A stretch of DNA of 64,000 nucleotides from Pyricularia pennisetigena. Taxonomy: Eukaryota; Ascomycota; Sordariomycetes; Magnaporthales; Pyriculariaceae. This document shows positions 1 through 11,221 of the stretch, one piece after another. Below the pieces are notes generated by a model that worked only from the letters and a program-made list of their open reading frames with translations, made no database searches and was not told the origin of the DNA. Each line of letters starts with the position of its first letter. The first letter of the stretch is position 1. Location: the NCBI RefSeq assembly GCF_004337985.1, contig NC_043740.1, positions 2,190,874 to 2,254,873 on the forward strand, given 5' to 3'. The position numbers and the translations under genes are program-made.

Positions 1-670
1 TTGCCCGATTGGGCGAGGAGGGATTTGACTCTTCAGTTGCCACGGGGTTACTGTCAGATCCAACATCCTCGATAGCCTCGATGACGGAAAACTCGAGATT
101 GTCACGCGGTCCTCCGCCGGGGAGCTGGTCACAATGAGGCAGTGGTGCCGACAATCTCAAGACGGTTGATGGAACATCGCTGTCCATATCTCGGCTGTCT
201 TCGGTCTGTAGCTCTTCTTGTATTCTCTTTCGCATAAGACGTCGCAGTTCAGCCCGGCGAGCAAGCTCCTCGGTGCTACTGCCGACTGTGGTCCGAGACT
301 GCCGTTGGAGAGAGTCCTGCGAAATATGTTTTCGTAGGTGAGTTTTGACAAAATGAAGAGTACTCGAAGCCCTACTTCTCCTTGGTTGGGGTGAATCGGG
401 TCCGCTGTCGGAATCATCGATGACCAGCTCGCAGATCTCGGCGAGCTCCAATGGGGCTCCCGGAATCGGAGTGGCCAGAGGCAGGGAGCATTTTGATTGA
501 CTCGGGTGAGCGACTGGGCTTGGTTCGGTGACAGGAAGTTGGCTTGGTTGTGAGATCGTAGGAAGAATAGCAGGAGGTGGTAGTGATGGTATCACCGGCC
601 CATCGCGAGCCGGCGTCGACTTCTTGTCCTTATTGGGCGCTCGACGGCCACAACAGCAGAAGACAGCCAT
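1..670 (-). CDS. Hypothetical protein, N-terminal part (runs off left edge)
   Basis: Read on the minus strand from ATG at 668-670, the frame stays open for 223 codons to the window edge with no stop, so this is the 5' part of a gene whose 3' end lies outside. The protein begins MAVFCCCGRR, with three consecutive cysteines near the N-terminus followed by basic residues, a pattern that can be S-acylated (inference). A Pro/Ser-rich segment follows, then a charged helix-prone stretch around residues 130-165 (EELARRAELRRLMRKRIQEE). I do not recognise the family. Codon use is like the neighbouring genes and there is no splice signal that is needed to keep the frame open. The next gene on the right is also on the minus strand, 1.2 kb away. 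Confidence 0.7.
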   Translation of the reverse strand, partial: MAVFCCCGRRAPNKDKKSTPARDGPVIPSLPPPAILPTISQPSQLPVTEPSPVAHPSQSKCSLPLATPIPGAPLELAEICELVIDDSDSGPDSPQPRRSRASSTLHFVKTHLRKHISQDSLQRQSRTTVGSSTEELARRAELRRLMRKRIQEELQTEDSRDMDSDVPSTVLRLSAPLPHCDQLPGGGPRDNLEFSVIEAIEDVGSDSNPVATEESNPSSPNRA

Positions 671-1884
671 TTCGTATAGAGGAGCCAGAGCAGAGCACCT
701 CGAACGTATGTGTTATGCTCCCGGGTCTTTCTCTGGCAAACAAAGAATGGCATTTGGCATGAAGAGAATGTCAGGACTTGGACAGACTAAAAGAAGGATA
801 CAGTCCAAGCTGCTTCGCACACCGCACAACGTCTCAAGGGACATGAACTTGCCAGAATGGCGAGAAGAGAGCCCCTATAACGCCAAGAAAATAGTATTGA
901 CTGGCAAATGTCACTTGATAGTGCACCTTCCACTGATCCTCTCTCGAAAATTCAGTGCTTTCAAGATAGCGCTTCAGATAGGTACCGTACCTACCCAGAT
1001 GTCCAGTTGGGATAAGCGTAGTTACCCATTTGCTCGGAACGATCGACTTTACAATCAGAGTTATCCAACTATGTTGCAGGAAGGTGCAGTAGCCTAAATG
1101 GCCCAACACCGTGGCAAGAGAAACAACGCCTACCTAGGTACCTACCTTACTTAGGAACCTAGGTCAGCAACCGATCGACAGTAACTACCTGCCCAGTGAA
1201 GGGTTGCAGAAACAGACGTGGACAGATCGGACACCTTGACTGGGTGGCAGACCCTCTCCCTATCCCATCTACTCACATTTCTGTTAGCCCTTTGGAAACC
1301 CCCAGTCCTTAGGTGCGAGATCGAAAAGCGTGCCAAGGTAGCTCGTGATGGCCCTCGGCGGCAATGTACCGAGAGGGTTATTGTTCAGAGTAGAATTAAT
1401 ATAATAGATTTTCAAGATAAGCACTAGAGCGCACTGTGGGTGTGCTGTCGGTAGTAATTAATCGTAACAATCGTACATCTGATACTGTTCGCATCTTTAT
1501 CTGTCACTTCACTAGGTTTGATATTATATCCGAGTCGCAAGTAACTGTCTGTAGCCTTTCAGTTGGAGAATCCCAAGGTAGCATCACTCCAAAGATCGTT
1601 CAAATTAAGGCCGAGGTTTTCAAGATTGAATTCGGGATTGAATGAAGATTGTGGCAGTGCAGGTATCTACCAAAACAAGTTGCAAAAGAAATTAGCAAGT
1701 TGCTATGTCTGCTATAGATAGAGTAATGAAAAGAGAAGAGTACGAAAGCCCTTACACTTGGATCAACCACGGGATTGAGCCACCAAGGAGTCGGCGGAGC
1801 CTCTCCAGGGTGAACTCCATTCATTGCCGAGCCTTGAGAGCTAGGAATAGCAAAAGGCGTAATGGACTATTTAAACAAGTCAGT
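671..1884. other. Intergenic, 1.2 kb
   Basis: No convincing coding frame. This holds the upstream region of the left-edge gene and the 3' flank of the Zn2Cys6 regulator. The 10-bp perfect palindrome TACCTAGGTA lies at 1131-1140, with further CCTAGG/CTTAGG repeats just after it. The part from about 1390 to 1500 is AT-rich. Confidence 0.6.
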
Positions 1885-4486
1885 TCAGCAAGCAATCATA
1901 CGAAGGGGAGTTGCATCAAGGAAACAATAGTCGTCACACACCTTTTGCCTCTCTCCGCCCTCGTAGTTCTGCGGTTGCTGCAGAGCGCCTCTGTTTGACA
2001 GGATTGATTGCATCGATGAAGCGGGTGGGTTTTCACCCTTGACTAGCCGATAGTGTAGATTCACGAAGCGCTCTGCTGCTCCTGCCTTGGCCACCTCGGC
2101 TGTCTTCACTCCCAAATGGGCCTCGAGAAGCCCATAAGCAGCACACATGATAGAATAGGCCCACGGCTCATGATTTCCGCACCGAAGTACGCGGTCTTCT
2201 TTCATGCCGAGACACTTCTCAAGAAGTCGGAGGGTGTGTTCCGAGTTGACCATGACCATATTGGTGGACCCTAATTCCATGGTGGTGTCATCCAAGATGG
2301 TGTCAGTAACAGGATGGCGCCTCAATGATCGTTCTGTGATGAGCTAACTGACCTCTTGGCTGCAGCATGGTTACACTACAGAGGTTGATGGACAGGGTCA
2401 ATGCGTCCTCTCGAAGGAAGCTGAGGGTTCGGACTCCCTGCTCAGTCAACTTATCGTGCAGCAGTACCATATCTCTAGCGGCATTATAGTAAACAATCTC
2501 AGAGTATTGATACTTGGAGTTTGTCTTTCTGAGGCGTAGGTACGGTTGGTGTAGCGGTATGATGTATTGTCGCAACTGTATGTGCAGGAGCGTGTATGCA
2601 AGCAACGGCCGACGGCTTGACACAGAAATTTGACTGCTCAAGCTGCTGCCAGGAGCTGTACCAGATCCCAAGGTAGGTGCAGCCATGAGATCCCAGGAGG
2701 GCAGCGAGTCGATTTCCTGCGTTATCTCATTGGTATACCTAATCACGCGCTCATAATCCAGCTCTTCCGGCGACCCAGTGAGCACACGGCTAAGCTCAAG
2801 ACGAAGTGGCAGACTTTGGCGGCTGAGGTGCTGAAACGAGGAAAAAGTGTAGACATTTGGTGGTTTTGATTTGGGCAGCGATTTGACGTCCTCATCAAAC
2901 TCCTCGTCATCAATGTTTCTGGGCGGGGTAATGTCAAAATGAAGGGAGCTGAGCAGGCTCGGAAGGCCATGGTCGAAGGATGCTTGAAGGTCAAACTCTT
3001 GGATGGTTGCCCAGAGCCGTCGCCGCATTTCCTGGTTGTACACGGAAATTTTATCGCTAACGTGGCTAGGATCGCGGTGCAAACCCACAGAAATTCCATC
3101 TTGAACCAACGCTCCAGCAGATTTCCAAAAGCGCTTCTTCTTCAAGATGTTCACTCTCTTTGAAAGATGAATCAGGCACGCTATCTGGAGGTGGATTAGT
3201 TTCCGATGCTTCTCACTCTGATTCCTATGCCAGTTCTCACAAGCGTTGGTCCATTTCTCGGCCATGTAATGAGCGTGAGAAACGGAGCCCACGAGTGTCC
3301 CCGATGTGTTACCATGCAGGCAGCAAGACACCGAGATCATGACAAGCATTAGAGCGGTGAAGGACGCAGTTCTCGGCAGCATTGGATCCCAGAATCTGGC
3401 ATATGATTTTCGAAAAGTTGGCGTGTGTATGATACGGTACACCTGCTCAAACTGCTCCAGGTAAACCTCAACAAGAATGTCTGTCTCCTGCTTGGTCGGC
3501 AGCAAAGCTTCCAGCGTCGGGTCTGGCTCCTTCGCCTTCCTCTCACGATCGAGCTTCCGCTGATTACGGTCTTTGTTTTTGGGAATATGTAGCGGGCTTA
3601 GCCACTCATCAGCGGTCTCCTTCATGAAGGGGTAAAGGCTTGTCAGCTCACTAAATGCCATGTAGGCATTGTGGGGGCCAAAGTAGCGAGTTTTAAACTC
3701 TTTGCCTCGGAAGAACCGAAGCTCATCCTCCTCGGCAGCATTGTCCTGCTCGGGGTTGTTGGGCGGACGAGGAGGTGGTGTCCCAGGCACTATTTCGGAG
3801 GCGTAGTCCGGCTTCGGGTGCTCGGCAGGTGAGCCATCTGCCAGAGTTGCACTTCCATCAAACGAGCTGCCGCCGACCTTGGCCAGAAGAAGGTTCTTCA
3901 GCTGAGCCACTTCGCTCTCGAGACGACGTATTCGATCGCTGTCTCGAGATAGGATAGAGTCCCTTCGATATTCCCCTGGCGGAGGCGGAGGGTGAGAGAG
4001 TCTAGATTCGAAACTAGATAGTGCCCCCTGACTGAGTCCATTCTTTGCCGGCGGAGCGAGACCCGGTCGAGTCTCATAAGAGCAGATCTCAGGAGTCCCG
4101 GATCTGATGCAACGCTCGCATGGCATAGATCGATCGCAACTCAGCTTCTGTGGAAATTGTTAGTGAATTTATGCATGATAGAACAGGCAGAGAATGAGAG
4201 AGAAGAAACGTACTCTTCGCCTACACTCTAAACATGACAGTCTGACTCTCTGTCGTTTCCTGGGAGGCTGGCCAGGCTGGTCATCATCGCTGTCTCGGGT
4301 GGTTGGCGATGAAGCACCGGTCTTGTCATATCTACTATGGCTATCATGATCATGGTCACGGGACTGGTTGACATCCCGCGCCTTGTCACACTGGTCTCGG
4401 TCAACCTTCGGAGATGTCGGGCGAGGTGGAGAGCGTGGCTGCGTGGGTGCGTTATTCGCCCCTCGACCATCCGCTTTTCCGGCCAT
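1885..4486 (-). CDS. Zn(II)2Cys6 fungal-specific transcription factor
   Basis: Three exons on the minus strand: 4486-4214, 4147-2353 and 2270-1885, about 817 aa. Splicing out 4148-4213 (GTACGT...CACAG) restores the binuclear zinc cluster: CLECRRRKLSCDRS followed by MPCERCIRSGTPEICSYE, giving the six cysteines. A basic, Ser/Asp-rich N-terminus precedes it. A short leucine-zipper-like linker (RIRRLESEVAQLKNLLL) follows, then the fungal-specific 'middle homology' domain (GLHRDPS, MRRRLWATIQEFDLQASFDHGLP). The last intron is less certain: 2271-2352 (82 nt, GTCAGT...ATTAG) is phase-correct and joins MLQPR to GSTNMVMVNSEHT. The target genes and inducer cannot be told from sequence; no metabolic cluster adjoins it. 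Cutinase/fatty-acid or carbon regulators are possible relatives, but I cannot assign one. Confidence 0.85.
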
Positions 4487-5621
4487 GGCCAGAACCTAAT
4501 ATGGTTGGCCCAGGATTGATCTGGGGAAGGATAACTTTGTCTTGACGTCGCCCGCTGATGACATGGTATGGCTTGCAGCCACAGAGGGGAGATGGGTGAC
4601 CTCTGTCAGTTTGTCGCGTGCCCCCCCTAACCCTGATCAGGCGAAACAAGCTGACGAAGGGTGCAGTGCCAAGGTACCAAAGGTGCTGTAGATAAGGTAT
4701 GTGTCTACAGGTGGGTAAGGGACGTAGGCAAGAAAGTCCCACATGAATAGACGGAGTATTTAATGGCAATAAACGAGGTTTGAAAGTAAATAACAGACGA
4801 CAGATCGCAGGCTTCGCGCCTACTTTTACTGTCAGCAGCAGACTGGGGCATCTGTACAGACCCTGTGGTATCCGCCCGTGCTTGTCATAATGTTGTCCAC
4901 TTTTGCACCCTCGGCTGTCGGTGCTATCGGATTTTGAAATGAAAAGCCTGCGGGCCTCCACATTTTCATTACCTAAGCGGCTTACAGGGCGTCCCGATGG
5001 CATACAGTACAGTACATTAACATGCTTTCATCTTAACACACTGACATGGCCCGAGTCGAGAGAGAGTGTGCTTTGAAGTGGAAACATGGCAAATTTAGAA
5101 GAGTAATGCTCTGACAGGATTTCTCCACTGGACGAGCAACTGATTTATGCAGGTCAGCTGGTTCCTCAGATCAGAAGCAACCGCTGGATGTTTGTACAAC
5201 GAGAAAGTCACGTGCACTACAGCCGCAGAAGGAACCTGTCACGTGCTCTCGGGTCACTTTGGCGTTGCCAGGACAGCAGGATCTGGACGAGTCCATCGCT
5301 CAGAGATGCCTGTCCGATCCACCAAGAACGTCATTCATTATCGATCGCTAAGAAACGGTTGTGCAAACAATGAAAAGTCTCGAAAGCCACAAACATCAAA
5401 CACACGTCACCTAGGGAGGGAGGATAGATCCTAGTATCAATTCCATCTTGCAGAAGAACAATTTCGGTTTCGCAGAACATTGCGACACACAGCTTGCTTC
5501 TATAACTGGTTTAATTGCCAGTCTTGTCCTGCACGTCAACACAAGTTTGACCCCGCGGACCAGACCACCCTGCCTGCCGCCCATATCTCAATCAATCTCC
5601 ACTATTGCCACCTTATACACA
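4487..5621. promoter_or_regulatory. Divergent promoter region, Zn2Cys6 regulator / POLD4
   Basis: Shared 1.1-kb upstream region of two divergent genes. Two identical TCACGTGC boxes containing the E-box CACGTG (5209-5214 and 5240-5245) lie exactly 31 bp apart, about 400 bp before the POLD4 start. CCCTAACCC (4625-4633), the telomere-repeat-like box, lies about 140 bp upstream of the regulator start. No coding frame is supported here. Roles of the boxes are inferred. Confidence 0.5.
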
Positions 5622-6266
5622 ATGCCCACAACACGGAGGTCCGCCAGCGCCCAGGGTGCAGCAGGCAAGCAATCAAAGCTAAGCTTTACGCACCGCGTTA
5701 CAAAGCCCGTCGCGCCGGCCGGCAAGAAGAAGCTTGTCTCTTCACCGCTGGTGAAAGAGCTGCCTTCGGAGAAGAAACTAGACCCAGAGCCCGAGATCCA
5801 GATAGAACAGGAGGAGGAGTTTGAGATACCAGCCCCGGTCGAGGCCGTCAAGGAGAAATCAGAAGCTGAGATCAAAGCCGAGAAGATCACCAGTGCGCAA
5901 ATCAGAAAGTATTGGAAGGGAGTAGAGGCACAGAGATTAGCACCAAGGGTGCATCAAGAGGATCTCGATGTGGGCGAGAAGGTACTGAGATACTTTGACG
6001 TTAGCTCACAATACGGAGTAAGTGTAATCACCCCGAACCATCTTGGAGTCTCCAACTGCTAACCAAGCTGACAATCGCGAAAGCCATGTATTGGTAGTTC
6101 ACGGAAGAGAAGGTGGATGCGCGCCCAGCGTCTGGGACTGAACCCTCCGATTGAGGCGCTTGCTGTTCTAGTACACGAGGAAGCTGCTGGCAAAGACGAG
6201 GGCAGCCAGAGAGCATACATTGATGAGATCATGAACTCAACAGCGATAGGAGCCGGCAGTTCTTGA
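5622..6266 (+). CDS. POLD4: DNA polymerase delta small subunit 4
   Basis: Two exons, 5622-6017 and 6084-6266 (intron of 66 nt, GTAAGT...CGAAAG), 192 aa. The N-terminus MPTTRRSASAQ contains a basic patch and QSKLSFTHRV, which resembles a PCNA-interacting (PIP-like) element. A Glu/Pro-rich linker follows. The C-terminal half has the POLD4/Cdm1 signature: LRYFDVSSQYGPCIG, then RKRRWMRAQRLGLNPP, which only becomes continuous after splicing at GGA|CCA. In this family the protein stabilises replicative DNA polymerase delta in the nucleus. The start was chosen at the ATG of MPTT because the upstream frame has no coding character. The gene lies 199 nt from the 3' end of the convergent QNG1 gene. Confidence 0.9.
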
Positions 6267-6465
6267 GGTGACTTTTGTTGTCCCATATTTATATTTGGGT
6301 TTGTTTGGCGGCTTGGAATTTCCACTTTGGCGGGCGTTTGGCAAAGGAATTGCTTTTGGTCTTGTAAGGTTACTTGTTCGTGAGATGACATTGACTAGGG
6401 AATATTTTAGATTCCCGTATCCATGTAGCTGGGCGCTACAGAAACGAAATGATAATGTTATGGTC

Positions 6466-7860
6466 TCAATACCAGATGCTCCGAGTCCTATGGTGTGGGA
6501 CCGTCTCCTGCCCAGCAGCCTCTTTCTCCTTCATCGTGTCGTACAGGAAGAAATCGATTAATATAGCGTTGACCTTGGTATCTGGGTGCGTCCGCTGGAT
6601 TTCTCTCCGCAAAAGCTCTACACACCAGATACTGCAGGCTTCAGCCATGCAAACAAAGGTTAGCGGTGTTGTGTATGAGAGAAATGGGCGACTTTTCATG
6701 TCGTGAAACCAACCTCTCAACTGCATCTCCCAAACACCGCCAGCTTCCAACAGTCGCTTTTCCTTAATAGCGACGTCCAAAGGAGGACTATAGCCAATGC
6801 AACCCAGACTGCACAGAATCTGCGGTATACGATAATCGGCAAACATGGTAATCTTGTCAATGTCTCGGAAGCTGCCATAGGGGCCTTCGCCCTGAAAACA
6901 AGCCCAGAGGTCTGCGGCTAGGATCTGAGCGCGCTTGAGGATACGAACTGGTTTCCGGCGACCGCCTGGTAACTGGTGCTCGTCACGGAAACAGGCAAAG
7001 TCGCGAGCCAGGATGTTGACAAATCGAGCCGCCGAGCCATCGGCCGCCTTAATGATATTTGCTGCACTGCACGAATATTTCTGGTAGAAGGAGAGGGATC
7101 ATGGCGGCTTAGCTTCGCATGCTACAGGGGCCATGGACATGAATCACATACTTCGTATAGGACCTGTCCTGCTTCACGAAGACAAGAGAGACGCTCAGCG
7201 AGCAACGGCATCTCCTCGTCTGTGGCGGAGCGGAAAACCTGCTTCAGAACCTCCAGATTACATTCATCCTCGCTTTGCCAGAAATCGGAACTCGTGATGG
7301 GAATCCCTTAATTGTATTGCTATGTTATCAACTACTGACCTCTGCACGGGACATAGCGTCCGGAGCAAAGGATTGCACATTTGTCTGGCACCCCAGAGCC
7401 TGCAGAACCGTACAAAGCCGAGCGCAAGGCTGGGAAACGACTTACCCTCTTCCAATGCCCTCTGCAGAGCAGCCACCAAACTCCAGTAGCCTGTCCACTT
7501 CTTCCCGCGGTACTCGATGGAAAAGCGCTTATCATCCGGCAGTTCAGACCAGAAACTGAAGTTGAGCAGGTCCATGGTAAAGATAAAAGCGACAGTGGCT
7601 TCACCGCCATCAGGCTTTGGGTGCAATTCATGCTCACTCCAGGTGGCGGTGGAATACGCTTTTTTCTGCATCGCGTCGTATATGGCAGCTGCTGCGTTTT
7701 TGGTCGAACGCATATCCACGGCGACGTCGATCGAGTTGTCGTAGACATACTCGGCATCTTGAAGAACACCAGTCTCAGGCTCCTCGCTCACCCTGAGTCG
7801 CCCTTGAATATGCTGCCGAAGCAGTTCGACGAGTTCAGGGTCGGCCTCATCGTCCGACAT
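6466..7860 (-). CDS. QNG1: Queuosine salvage protein (queuosine 5'-phosphate N-glycosylase, DUF2419)
   Basis: Four exons on the minus strand: 7860-7446, 7306-7152, 7080-6714 and 6638-6466; all introns (139, 71, 75 nt) close in phase, total 369 aa. Family landmarks appear in order: DLLNFSFWS, WTGYWSLVAALQRALEEG joined to IPITSSDFW, LKRAQILAADLWACFQG, FRDIDKITMFADYRIPQIL, CSIWCVELLRR and the C-terminal end PHHRTRSIWY. In the family this enzyme releases the queuine base from queuosine 5'-monophosphate so that imported queuine can be used for tRNA wobble modification. Fungi such as this salvage rather than make queuine. The gene is divergent from UBA2 across a 0.9-kb promoter region and convergent with POLD4. 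Confidence 0.92.
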
Positions 7861-8759
7861 GGTTTGTGTCTTGAATGACTGTCGCCGTCCTTTGTGTTCA
7901 CTGTAAGTATTTTTTTTTCTTTTTAGAGGGAGTAAAAAAAAAAGTATGTTTCGACAAAATTATCTCCAAAAATGGTTGTCTTTGAATTGGCTGGGTGGCT
8001 CTGAGTTGTTGTAGAGCGGGCACAGAACGTGGGGCAAGTGCTACGGTATTACTGAGAATCGTCAACCATAAAAACAGCTACCCGCGCGAGCCACGAAACA
8101 CAGATTGCGCTGCAAACTGATCAAGAGAGCAAAGCAATTGACACCAAAGTGACGGGACCAGGAACCTCTGGATAGACAAGGAATGGCCAAGTCAAAGACC
8201 CTAGGCAAGACACTACAACCTGGAAGCCACCGGGTGGAAGAAGCAAAAGTGTTCAGGGAATTGTGGACCCTGGCTCTAAAAACCTCACTTACGTCAGCCT
8301 CCCTTCCCGCAAGCTCAAGGCTTTTGTGGATCTCCCGGCTCCTACCCGATTCGCGACTCGCGACGGCCGCAACCTTGAACTAGCGATTCGATTCGACCTG
8401 TTCGCAGCTGTTAGCTTGCTTTGTTCGAGGAAGCTCTTTAATCCCATCTACAGTTCTTATTTTCCCCGTCTCACTTTTCTTGCACTTCGGCTTTCATCGC
8501 CTCTCGAGCAGATCAATTGACACCCTCCGATGCGGACCTAACTTTCACTCTTTGCATTTTTCAATCTTGCAAACTCTCAGCGCGCATCTGACTCGGCTGC
8601 CTGCTTTAGTTCTGTTGCGCGCGTAAAGTACCTGGGCTAGACGTGCCTTCACCCATGCGATTTCTCACATCCTGACCTGTCCCCAGCAAACTCGCCGCAC
8701 TTGAATTTGCATTCACAGATCGACTTGAACCCTGAGCTCGAGCGCATACAATTTTCGAC
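7861..8759. promoter_or_regulatory. Divergent promoter region, QNG1 / UBA2
   Basis: No gene supported. It holds the 5' flanks of two divergent housekeeping genes. Short T and A runs lie near 7909-7943, and the part before UBA2 (about 8400-8600) is pyrimidine-rich, as is usual for transcription start regions in filamentous fungi. Confidence 0.5.
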
Positions 8760-11135
8760 ATGGCGACAAATCCCGAGTCGCCGTTGCCCATACACAACCC
8801 GCCGCCGACAGCCAATAATGCCGCGCCGCAACCCGCTCCTCCAGCGCAACCGGTGCAGCCCGCGCAGCCTGTCAGCCAAAGACAGGTTGTACAGCCGGTT
8901 CCGAGGACACGCGACACCTTCAACGGCCAGGCGCTTGGTCGTGAGACCAATGCCCGTGTTAAGCAGGTGAGATTCCTGTTACTTCAGATCCTCCCCCTCG
9001 ATGGCCACCTTGCTCTCACCTCACGACATCGCATCAACCTTGCAAGGGCTCAAGCAAGGGCTAACCTATGTTTCTGTTAATCAAGGCGCGTGTCTTGATG
9101 GTCGGAGCAGGTGGCATTGGCTGCGAGTTGTTGAAGAATCTTGCTTTGGCCGGGTTTGGCGAGATTCACGCCGTAGACCTCGACACGATAGACCTCAGCA
9201 ACCTGAATCGACAGTTCTTGTTTCGACATGAACACATCAAGAAGAGCAAGGCAAAGGTAGCAAAGGAGGCTGCGCAGAAGTTCAATCCGAACGTGAAGAT
9301 CGAAGCGCACGAGGCCAATATCAAGAGCCCACAGTTCAACGTCCAGTGGTTCAGGTCTTTCGCTGTGGTGTTCAATGCGCTGGACAACCTAGATGCGCGC
9401 AGACATGTGAACCGAATGTGTCTGGCCGCCGATGTGCCGCTTATCGACAGCGGAACTACTGGATTCAATGGCCAGGTGCAGGTTACCAAGAAGGGCGTCA
9501 CCGCATGCTACGACTGCGAACCCAAAGATCCGCCAAAATCGTTCCCTGTGTGCACCATTCGCAGCACGCCCAGCCAGCCGATTCACTGCATTGTGTGGGG
9601 CAAAAGCTATCTTTTGAATGAGATTTTCGGAACCTCAGAGGACGAGTCCGCATTTGATCACAGCGCAGACCAAAACAACGCTGAAGAGGTCGCCGAACTG
9701 AAGCGAGAGGCTCTTGCGCTGAGAGCGATCCGTGATTCCATCGGGACAGACAAGTTTCCCCAGATGCTCTTCGACAAGGTCTTCAAAGCAGACGTCGAGA
9801 GGCTGCGCTCAATGACGGACATGTGGAAGGACAGGAAGCCACCCACTCCACTCGACTTTGAGACGTTGAAAACAAAATCTGCTGGAGACCTTAACAGGAC
9901 AGATGCTATACTTAAGGATTCTCAAAGACTATGGTCACTGGAGGAGAACTTTAGCGTTTTCATTGACAGCCTCGGTAGGCTGAGCAAGCGGATTCTCGAG
10001 CTGAGGAACAACAAAACGCCCGAAAGCCCAGAGCCCATCATTGAATTTGATAAGGATGACCAGGACACGCTTGATTTTGTCGCGTCGAGCGCAAACATTA
10101 GGTCCCACATATTTGGAATTGAGGGCAAATCTCTCTTTGACATAAAACAAATGGCCGGCAACATTATTCCTGCTATCGCTACAACCAATGCTATCGTGGC
10201 TGGGTTGTGTGTCCTAGAGGCGTTCAAGGTACTCAAGGGCCAGTATGAAGCTGCCAAAGAGGTAAGGTGTATTCTACTGTGGTACTCAATGAACGGTGAT
10301 TGACTGGTGTTCCCTTTAGGCGTTTTTGACTCCTTTCAGAGAAACGGGTCGGATCGGCATCGATCGCCCAAGAAAGCCAAACCCAGACTGCCCTGTCTGC
10401 AGCGTGTTCCAAGTGAGCGTGATAGCTGATTTATCACGCGCCACTCTCGATGACCTTGTCGGGTTTGTGAAGCAAGGCCTCGGCTTTGGCGAAAAGGATT
10501 TCTCGGTCCATGTTCAAGACGGCAAGGACTTGAAAATGCTTTATGATGTCGAAGAGACAGAAAACTTGCCAAAAATGCTGACTGAGCTTGGTAAGTAGTT
10601 GACGCACATGGCCTCCCAAATCAGGTCCAAAAAAGCTAACATGTCTATCCACAGGCGTCTCGGCCGACAGTTTTGTCACGGTCATGGATGACGACGATGA
10701 TGGGCTGGTGAACGTGGTTATGCTTATTGAAGCATCGTACGTATATTTCTGCTGCTAGAAACAAAGTTGGTCATGGGCCCCGGTCTAACATTTCGCTTTT
10801 CTTTTTTTAGAAAAACCGCCGATGACAACTCCAGTGCCATTCAAGCATCACATCCTGATAAAAAGCTGGAAATCCCCAAGAAACCCGCCAAGAAACCATC
10901 TCAGCGGCCTACCTCTAATGGGGCCGTCGTCGTATCCAACGGCACAGACCTGACTTTGGGGGACGACACCGAGAAGACGCAGCAAAACCCCAAGCGGCCT
11001 CGCGAAGGCGGCGAAGCTGATGAAGCTGCCAACGGAAGAGAGCCGAAGAAGGCCAAGATAAATGGTGGAACCGATGACGTCGTCGTAGTCACAGATGAAG
11101 GTGGTGCCTTTGTCATTTCAGACGACGAGGATTGA
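8760..11135 (+). CDS. UBA2: SUMO-activating enzyme E1, catalytic subunit UBA2
   Basis: Five exons: 8760-8966, 9086-10261, 10320-10590, 10655-10736 and 10811-11135; 686 aa. The ATP-binding motif VGAGGIGCELL starts near residue 75 and DLDTIDLSNLNRQFLF follows. A CYDC pair (about residues 210 and 213) and CPVC in exon 3 are the expected zinc ligands. The active-site cysteine is in FPVCTIRSTPSQPIHCIVW (about Cys225). Exon 3 encodes the ubiquitin-fold domain (DLSRATLDDLVGFV). The C-terminus has basic stretches (KRPREGG, REPKKAKI) like a nuclear signal and ends VVVVTDEGGAFVISDDED, a hydrophobic-acidic element like a SUMO-interacting motif. In the family, UBA2 pairs with AOS1 to adenylate SUMO and pass it to UBC9. 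An N-terminal Pro/Ala/Gln-rich extension of about 50 residues precedes the fold. Confidence 0.96.
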
Positions 11136-11221
11136 GAGCTTTTGTAGCGAACAGTCTGTTATCGTACAAGTCTATCATACAGCTTTCGACCTGGACCTCT
11201 CTGGCTAGATGCACGCACATC
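11136..11221. other. 86-nt gap between convergent stop codons
   Basis: UBA2 ends at 11135 and the reductase on the other strand ends at 11222. The space is too short for two separate 3' untranslated regions, so the two transcripts almost certainly overlap. Confidence 0.7.
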
